Positions 3,301 through 5,660 of a stretch of 5,660 bases of DNA are shown here, piece by piece; the first letter of the stretch is position 1; the number at the start of each line of letters is the position of its first letter. Below the pieces are notes generated by a model. It did no database searches. It saw only the letters and a list, made by a program, of their open reading frames with translations, and had not been told where the DNA came from. The DNA is from Candidatus Omnitrophota bacterium. Lineage in GTDB: Bacteria > Omnitrophota > Gorgyraeia > Duberdicusellales > 4484-171. Position numbers and translations under genes: made by a program. Location: the NCBI GenBank assembly GCA_028717025.1, contig JAQUOR010000117.1:1-5660 (forward strand), given 5' to 3'.

Positions 3301-5659
3301 CCAATTCGTAATCGAATTGTTTTTTGAAAACGGGATGATTTGAAAGTTTCTCCGGCGCTAACTCATTCCAATTAAGTGCTGTTGACGCTGTTTCTTTCGC
3401 TCTATACTCTTCATATAAGGGTTGACCGGGATGAATAATCAACACCTCGCCGTGTGTACGGCCAGCAAAACCGCCCTCCGGAAACGCGTCAACGTAAATT
3501 TTGCCATCCATTATGCCGCAGTAATGAGGTCCACGCCAGCCGATGATACGCAAATCGATTCCCATACGGTCTCGTATTAAATACTCCAGGAAGACACTGT
3601 GAAGCTGGCACATGTGACGATCGGTGCTCAATATACTGCGCACCAGCGATCCGGCCCGCGTTACCCACTCGTCTCTAAACGAGATCATTTCTTCTTCTGT
3701 TAAAATTCTCCCAAGGTAAGCGGTTGTATCGGCTATGAATATGTTACCGGCAATTGCAGCTTTCTTACCGTTGTCAGCAGAATAATCCATAATCATGCCA
3801 CCGAGTAAATGGACAAGCGTACGGATCTCTTCGCGATAACGAGCGGCCTCTGCCGGATAATTTGCCGGGTAAGCCGGGAGATAAACCTTACTAAGATAAT
3901 ATGCGGTTTCGTGTTGAGCGCCCTTGTAGTGTTTATAGTTACCCTGCGCGTCAAGGTGTTGAGCGCGCATGCCGGCAAGCCATTCCTGAAGCTCTTTGAC
4001 CTGAGCGTGAGTCAAGCCTCCGAGCAAGGCAATAAGTTCATGTTCAAGTACCCAGAGATTAGTGCGCTTAACCCCTTCGAGAATACCGAATTCTGCATAG
4101 GGCTCTTCGGTAACCAGGCGCGCATCGATGACTAAAGCAATAGGATTATCAGCCTCATTCGTAAGAATGAATGCGCCGCTTTCAAGGCCTTCGACAAGAT
4201 ATATAGGTAGCTCATCATAATCAGGAAGGAATATATTTGAAGTTCTTGCGGAAACAAGCAAGCTTTCCAATCTAACAGTTCTTATGGCATCGAATGGCGG
4301 AGCCCTGGGCATGTGTAAGGGCCTTACTCCCTGCTCCATTCCTGTTAAATCGCCCATGAGCCTGTTGAAACGATTTTCTATGATCTCCACTTCTTGCGCT
4401 GTCGCAGGAATCAGTTTACTTTCCTGCAAAAGCTGTTGGTATAATACTGCTACCTCTTCTTTTGAGCTTCCCTTTGCTGCCCTGTCCGCAACCGGCGCGG
4501 CTGTTTCTAAATTTTTAGGTAAAACAACGGTGAATTCAGTACCGCCTGTTTCCGGACGCCTCACAGAGGTCTCTCCGCCTAACAGCCCAACTAAGCTCAG
4601 TACCTCTTTACATCCGCGGCCATATCCTTTCTCCTGCGCGTGAACGGATTGATTCTTAGAAGAAACAATACCTTGTATACCGTGCGGAGAAAACCCTGAT
4701 GCTTGCGCGCGGTAGGCTGTCATTTGCTCTTCGGTCATGCCGCGGCCTTTATCGGTGATTACTATGCGTACTTTGTTAACGTCATCGGTAACGCTTATGG
4801 AGATGATTTCTCCGCTTACCCTCATGCACGCTTCGCATCCGTTTCTTAAAATGTTAACGAAAATCCTTAAGAATATCCCTTCTCTCATGAGCAGTACGGG
4901 ATCGGCCCCAGCCGGAGAAACATTGATCGTAGGTACTTGCAGGCACCTATCCAACGCTTCGCTTCTGCCGGCAAGCTGCAGAACTTCAACAGCGTGTATT
5001 TCAGTCGTTTCGTTGCGTAAGAGCATAAGCAGCATTTCGTAAGAATCTTTTAGCCTCTCGATAAGAAAAGCGTCGGTGCTCGAATTTGCATCGGCAGTAC
5101 TTAGGTTCCTGATGGTCTCCTGTATTCGCAAGAGATAGCCCAGTAGTTTTTCAAGCATTCCGTTACACATATTCGTCATCCCGCGTAAAATCAAAAACTC
5201 AAAGTCGCTCACTTCATCAACTGCTTCCATCCCTTCGTGGTGGTCTCTTAATTCCACAAGATTATTCTTAAATATCTGGTAGGTGGCCTCAATAGAGTCA
5301 ACCTCTTCAGTGTAATCCAGCAAGCGCAATACGCCCAATAAAGCATTGAAATAATTACCCATATCATGAGCAGTATTACGTAAATATCGGGCGTTTTCCA
5401 ATATCGCGGCTTCCTCTCCCCGCGTTGTGTCTTGCTCCGCGGTCCAATCAACGACTTCAGGCGGAACGCCTCGCTCTACGAGTTTATCAACGGCTTTTTG
5501 AATACTAAGGTGTTCAGCGTCTTCTAAATCACCATAGACTATTTTTTCTAAAAGCTCATTGATCTCATGCGGGAGCCCAAAAAAAGCACCTATTTCGTGT
5601 ATTATTAATTGGAAAATCCGATAGGTTATTTCCTGGCGCAGTACAGCGGGATTGACCAG
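2..5659 (-). CDS. Giant multidomain membrane protein, internal fragment (at least 1886 residues, both ends missing)
   Basis: A single minus-strand frame is open over the entire window, with no in-frame stop in 1886 codons and the same frame at both edges. The gene therefore starts upstream of base 5660 and ends beyond base 1. The translation has sensible protein character throughout: a histidine-kinase-like module (about residues 85-381), an unrecognised soluble part, a transglutaminase-like core (about 675-730), a charged and Ala/Ser-rich linker (about 730-1005), roughly ten membrane-spanning segments (about 1005-1586), a soluble helical part (about 1587-1764) and a Pro/Lys-rich tail (from about 1765). 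I do not recognise the full-length protein and give no symbol. The mixture suggests a membrane-anchored protein combining signalling and peptidase-like parts, but its role is unknown. The coding call is very secure. The one-protein interpretation assumes the assembly is correct; a gene made of joined paralogous pieces in a giant-gene lineage such as Omnitrophota fits best. Confidence 0.95.
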   Translation of the reverse strand, partial: MVNPAVLRQEITYRIFQLIIHEIGAFFGLPHEINELLEKIVYGDLEDAEHLSIQKAVDKLVERGVPPEVVDWTAEQDTTRGEEAAILENARYLRNTAHDMGNYFNALLGVLRLLDYTEEVDSIEATYQIFKNNLVELRDHHEGMEAVDEVSDFEFLILRGMTNMCNGMLEKLLGYLLRIQETIRNLSTADANSSTDAFLIERLKDSYEMLLMLLRNETTEIHAVEVLQLAGRSEALDRCLQVPTINVSPAGADPVLLMREGIFLRIFVNILRNGCEACMRVSGEIISISVTDDVNKVRIVITDKGRGMTEEQMTAYRAQASGFSPHGIQGIVSSKNQSVHAQEKGYGRGCKEVLSLVGLLGGETSVRRPETGGTEFTVVLPKNLETAAPVADRAAKGSSKEEVAVLYQQLLQESKLIPATAQEVEIIENRFNRLMGDLTGMEQGVRPLHMPRAPPFDAIRTVRLESLLVSARTSNIFLPDYDELPIYLVEGLESGAFILTNEADNPIALVIDARLVTEEPYAEFGILEGVKRTNLWVLEHELIALLGGLTHAQVKELQEWLAGMRAQHLDAQGNYKHYKGAQHETAYYLSKVYLPAYPANYPAEAARYREEIRTLVHLLGGMIMDYSADNGKKAAIAGNIFIADTTAYLGRILTEEEMISFRDEWVTRAGSLVRSILSTDRHMCQLHSVFLEYLIRDRMGIDLRIIGWRGPHYCGIMDGKIYVDAFPEGGFAGRTHGEVLIIHPGQPLYEEYRAKETASTALNWNELAPEKLSNHPVFKKQFDYELAANREKVDEFVRSFEEAHDKQSSQRKLFTGDRNYERIKPASSRALGVNNSSSRVGFKLRPEADHAPSREEIKEALSGIDFKDPSWDISLSIDHSTRVRGRIVLDKAGTPATQATVAGAGLMSSSFGKDVVELQPSAFGKDVVELQSSLVAQGLSAEAASPAEGSVATLDKVSALDNDGTGLSVASGSVSSSVARDLAAEAASPAQVPSATFKVNALDSMNAALISMMLGEGAIAAAYWLLTLSVLPWLSIPLAAVLVVGGLSILYAAVMFLSQGIRVALAHKNNGVKGLAIFNKPIATPTGKETYFDTLPSALKASIDVHEAAHRAGKHEIGAYVRQARYFLSDGWKIIVHAGLLLGATKLALLAGASYGLFFAIVPSFLALTGIFYLWKDEDALRNGDPVGLLYIANIKLTLAESLAINESLKSSTQNKTHEGFADRGLIETISGVFTPPGHYIGWIFLGAILGTSPAGIGLGTLIGAVFGIAAAYLLNVLWNFFWSYMVHDAHLQKIAQNYKAGKLSEADSTKIASLVKQFEDEIARASGIGKAQYSLSALLVRAAITFPAATGSLKFLLGRLQMILWGSVLALGVLSFFDISLASFSFLDAVGLSALKSGFNGWGLAHTVEGLLRLVIIVIALKVFSSSYITLRNQLQNLFARNQIESLNGAWIYENYERLNRTTISDLLAKGIINVAGRPGLAALLTERLARDGIVVSPASFVEKQMHQFKYYLSADILAVGFIVSSPFAGILYLGHRIFRGFSKEFSRTHPYYLLWLAKGREFWVSFWHMWLISAEIGAVIGSGNYAAQHPLLKYVGGEELGKIAELLEGRYGAIAWGNHILESVNTTFGFNLSQIVHTAFGGTREVTVWEQTYQAYVDLDGFKDSRQVKTALAAVKEDAMAKPFLQAVGATKSITISELAQSSNISAPELSTLIENATIDTLYEARMIPQTREALYTEDGEIRITTLTELVKGKIALHLLFSGDPSLATGRTEPVIPAEADAKPAVESKPAVTTDVAPKTQASASEEVKPAEIPAAKPVVPTTDEGRGKKDEVKPVVPAPKAKPVPAAIALSPITTPASAKTEPKAVNTPAEVKPVIAESAQPK
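365..901 (-). other. Soluble segment after the membrane region, weak helix-turn-helix-like stretch
   Basis: Residues about 1587-1765 follow the last hydrophobic segment. They are mixed helical and polar (GGEELGKIAELLEGRYGAIA, then WEQTYQAYVDLDGFKDSRQV). At about 480-580, ITISELAQSSNISAPELSTL has the rhythm of a helix-turn-helix (helix, short turn, Ser/Ala/Pro-led second helix), and a beta-like pair (ALYTEDGEIRITTL) follows, as a wing would. This is only a resemblance. In a protein with many membrane spans, a protein-binding winged-helix-like fold is more likely than DNA binding. I cannot name the domain. Confidence 0.3.
902..2647 (-). other. Polytopic membrane region, about ten hydrophobic segments
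   Basis: Residues about 1005-1586 contain long uncharged hydrophobic runs that I place at about 2576-2641, 2489-2557, 2200-2260, 2135-2195, 1880-1942, 1800-1870, 1505-1579, 1385-1432, 1055-1123 and 905-970. Between them lie hydrophilic loops. The first large one (about 2262-2485) has the HEAAH motif. One near 1950-2100 contains NESLKSSTQNKTHEGFADRG. One near 1580-1800 is charged and helical (KLSEADSTKIASLVKQFEDE). The loop at about 1125-1380 is hydrophilic (NQIESLNGAWIYENYERLNR). I do not recognise a transporter or known membrane family. The exact number and orientation of helices is an estimate by eye; eight to twelve is the realistic range. The region would anchor the giant protein in the inner membrane. 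Confidence 0.75.
2312..2344 (-). other. HEAAH (HExxH) putative zinc-site motif in a membrane-region loop
   Basis: Residues 1106-1116 read HEAAHRAGKHE, in the context ASIDVHEAAHRAGKHEIGAY. HExxH is the zinc-binding and catalytic helix motif of many metallopeptidases. It sits in the loop between the second and third hydrophobic segments, a placement seen in membrane-embedded peptidases such as the M48 and M50 families. A further His (H1115) lies one residue short of the metzincin third-ligand spacing, and E1116 is too close to be the usual M48 glutamate ligand. A peptidase function is therefore possible but unproven; HExxH also occurs by chance. Confidence 0.4.
2671..2738 (-). repeat. 68-bp palindromic element, copy A
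   Basis: This copy aligns without gaps to copy B at 2800-2867 (53 of 68 positions identical by eye), and both share a perfect 22-bp core (2691-2712 here). It is an inverted repeat. GTTGCG (2673-2678) pairs with CGCAAC (2723-2728), and GGGACTTG (2682-2689) pairs perfectly with CAAGTCCC (2714-2721). Inside, GCCG/CAGC (with one G·U pair in the sense RNA) and GAGG/CCTC close on a 3-base loop. In frame it encodes SSVARDLAAEAASPAQVPSAT. Confidence 0.85.
2739..2772 (-). repeat. Perfect 10-bp inverted repeat between the two 68-bp copies
   Basis: ACGGAACCGG at 2739-2748 is the exact reverse complement of CCGGTTCCGT at 2763-2772, with a 14-base loop. It starts immediately after copy A ends. It lies in coding sequence (DGTGLSVASGSV), so a terminator role is unlikely. 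Confidence 0.85.
2800..2867 (-). repeat. 68-bp palindromic element, copy B
   Basis: The second copy starts 129 bp (43 codons) after copy A and is in the same frame. Its 22-bp core at 2820-2841 is identical to copy A. The stem sequence differs from copy A, yet pairing remains: AGTTGCG (2801-2807) with CGCAACT (2852-2858), and TTCTGC (2816-2821) with GCAGAA (2838-2843). Between them, 2810-2815 pairs with 2845-2850 through four Watson-Crick pairs and two pairs that are G·U only in the minus-strand (sense) RNA. That gives about 19 pairs with one bulge and one small internal loop. It encodes SSLVAQGLSAEAASPAEGSVAT. Confidence 0.85.
2867..2929 (-). repeat. Two perfect 27-bp direct repeats, 36-bp period
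   Basis: The same 27 bases, starting CTGGAGTTCAACG and ending CTTGCCGAA on the plus strand, occur at 2867-2893 and 2903-2929. The 36-bp period is twelve codons, so the frame is kept and FGKDVVELQ is encoded twice, separated by PSA. The perfect identity indicates a recent duplication. The first copy abuts copy B of the 68-bp element. Confidence 0.9.
2940..2991 (-). repeat. 52-bp nested palindrome
   Basis: ATAAGGCCGG (2940-2949) pairs perfectly with CCGGCCTTAT (2982-2991). Inside it a second perfect hairpin, GCCTGC (2964-2969) with GCAGGC (2973-2978), has a 3-base loop. The segment is in frame and encodes DKAGTPATQATVAGAGLM. It is not a copy of the 68-bp element but has the same kind of architecture and lies at the upstream border of the repeat-rich linker. 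Confidence 0.85.
2992..3469 (-). other. Charged helical and disordered linker after the transglutaminase-like core
   Basis: Residues about 731-890 follow the triad Asp strand. They contain charged, probably helical sequence (KLSNHPVFKKQFDYELAANR, EKVDEFVRSFEEAHDKQ) and then Ser/Asn-rich, likely disordered stretches (ASSRALG, NNSSSRVGFKL). A small soluble piece with beta-like character (about 864-890, SWDISLSIDHSTRVRGRIVL) precedes the palindrome-rich linker. I see no catalytic motif. Short Ser-Ser-Arg punctuation of this kind suggests domain-boundary linkers. Confidence 0.5.
3470..3640 (-). other. Transglutaminase-like core with Cys-His-Asp triad
   Basis: Residues about 675-730 resemble the catalytic core of the transglutaminase-like superfamily. 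That core typically shows a Cys leading a helix that ends in a GIxxR strand, then a His strand, then an Asp strand. Here C684 (bases 3608-3610) starts the helix CQLHSVFLEYLIRDRMGID, followed by LRIIG. H712 (bases 3524-3526) follows in GPHYCGI, and D724 (bases 3488-3490) in KIYVDAFPEGG. The spacing is Cys-27-His-11-Asp, compact but possible. Members of this superfamily act as cysteine peptidases or crosslink or hydrolyse amides, often on cell walls or secreted proteins. Activity and substrate cannot be told from the sequence. The assignment rests on motif order and local sequence only, without an alignment. Confidence 0.5.
3650..4516 (-). other. Unrecognised soluble segment between kinase-like and transglutaminase-like parts
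   Basis: Residues about 382-671 form a soluble stretch that I cannot assign to a family. It begins with an Ala/Lys linker (AAPVADRAAKGSSKEE), followed by alternating helical and beta-like sequence. At residues 540-551 (bases 4007-4042) the sequence reads HELIALLGGLTH, similar in style to HEIGAFFGLPH at 21-31 but one residue longer. A Tyr/Pro-rich stretch (YLSKVYLPAYPANYP) lies near residues 585-600, at about 3862-3907. The later part (ADTTAYLGRILTEEEMISFRDEW) may already be the N-terminal helices of the following transglutaminase-like core. No membrane segment or signal peptide is seen. Confidence 0.5.
4517..5407 (-). other. Histidine-kinase-like module (dimerisation/phosphoacceptor plus GHKL ATPase)
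   Basis: Residues about 85-381 carry the boxes of a sensor histidine kinase in the right order. The H-box is AHDMGNYFNALLG with H98 at bases 5366-5368, close to the AHDFNN-type box of the NtrB-like and hybrid kinases. The N-box is NILRNGCEA (N269, N273; bases about 4829-4855). The G1 box is DKGRGM (D303, G305, G307; bases 4736-4753). The G2 box is GYGRG (G345, G347, G349; around 4613-4627). The fold ends with GGTEFTVVLP at about 372-381. The H-to-N-box distance (171 residues) is longer than the usual hundred or so, leaving room for extra helices at about 150-220. All residues needed for ATP binding look present, so an active autokinase is plausible. No receiver domain is visible. It could instead be a structural GHKL relic. 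The module lies before the membrane segments, an unusual order for a sensor kinase. Confidence 0.8.
5408..5659 (-). other. Segment upstream of the kinase-like module, with HEIGAFFGLPH motif
   Basis: Residues 1-84 are mostly predicted helical and soluble, with many Glu, Leu and Ile residues. At residues 21-31 (bases 5567-5599) the sequence reads HEIGAFFGLPH. Its spacing matches the metzincin zinc-binding pattern HExxHxxGxxH except that the central His is Ala (A25). The motif is followed by EINELLEKI and a stretch of acidic helix. Without the second His, a catalytic zinc site is unlikely, so I read this as either a degenerate zincin-like helix or an unrelated conserved helix. The segment continues upstream out of the window, so its domain cannot be named. 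Confidence 0.4.
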
Positions 5660-5660
5660 A

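Noticed and set aside
3911..3966. Repeated 11-mer GTGTTGAGCGC, 45 bp apart, encoding GAQH and RAQH
   Set aside because: Too short, and the flanks do not align; probably chance or local codon preference.
3809..4643. Two plus-strand open frames, 3809-4135 and 4284-4643
   Set aside because: Both are antisense to well-formed protein sequence of the giant gene, and neither shows a domain or a convincing context.

Overview
The whole 5660-base window lies inside one very long gene on the minus strand. I translated the minus-strand frame whose complete codons run from 5659 down to 2, line by line, and found no stop codon in 1886 consecutive codons. Neither the start nor the end of the gene is present: the N-terminus lies beyond base 5660 and the C-terminus beyond base 1. 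There is no intergenic DNA, so no promoter, terminator or RNA gene is expected, and I saw none. Residue numbers below count from the first complete codon in the window (L1, at 5659-5657), not from the true start.

Reading in the direction of translation (high to low coordinates), the protein fragment shows these parts. (1) A short helical segment carries an HEIGAFFGLPH motif. (2) A histidine-kinase-like module follows, with a candidate phosphoacceptor H98 in an AHDMGN box, then N, G1 and G2 boxes of a GHKL ATPase. (3) An unrecognised soluble stretch carries a second HE-led motif (HELIALLGGLTH). (4) A transglutaminase-like core has a plausible Cys684-His712-Asp724 triad. (5) A charged, then Ala/Ser-rich linker has DNA dense in palindromes and direct repeats. 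(6) A polytopic membrane region has about ten hydrophobic segments and an HEAAH motif in its first large loop. (7) A soluble helical segment comes next. (8) A Pro/Lys/Ala/Glu/Val-rich low-complexity tail runs off the window.

The organism is probably an uncultivated bacterium with giant genes. Omnitrophota (former OP3) is my best guess, because extremely long open reading frames are known from that phylum and this mosaic of kinase-like, peptidase-like and multi-membrane-span parts joined by Ser/Ala linkers fits it. This is an inference from style, not from a marker gene.

The most unusual signal is at DNA level. Between about 2671 and 2991, inside the coding frame, four inverted repeats follow one another. 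Two of them are diverged copies of one 68-bp element that keep their hairpin potential despite different stem sequences. A 27-bp perfect direct repeat sits beside them. This looks like a nest of in-frame palindromic elements in a mutation-tolerant linker, comparable in behaviour to the palindromic elements known inside Rickettsia genes.
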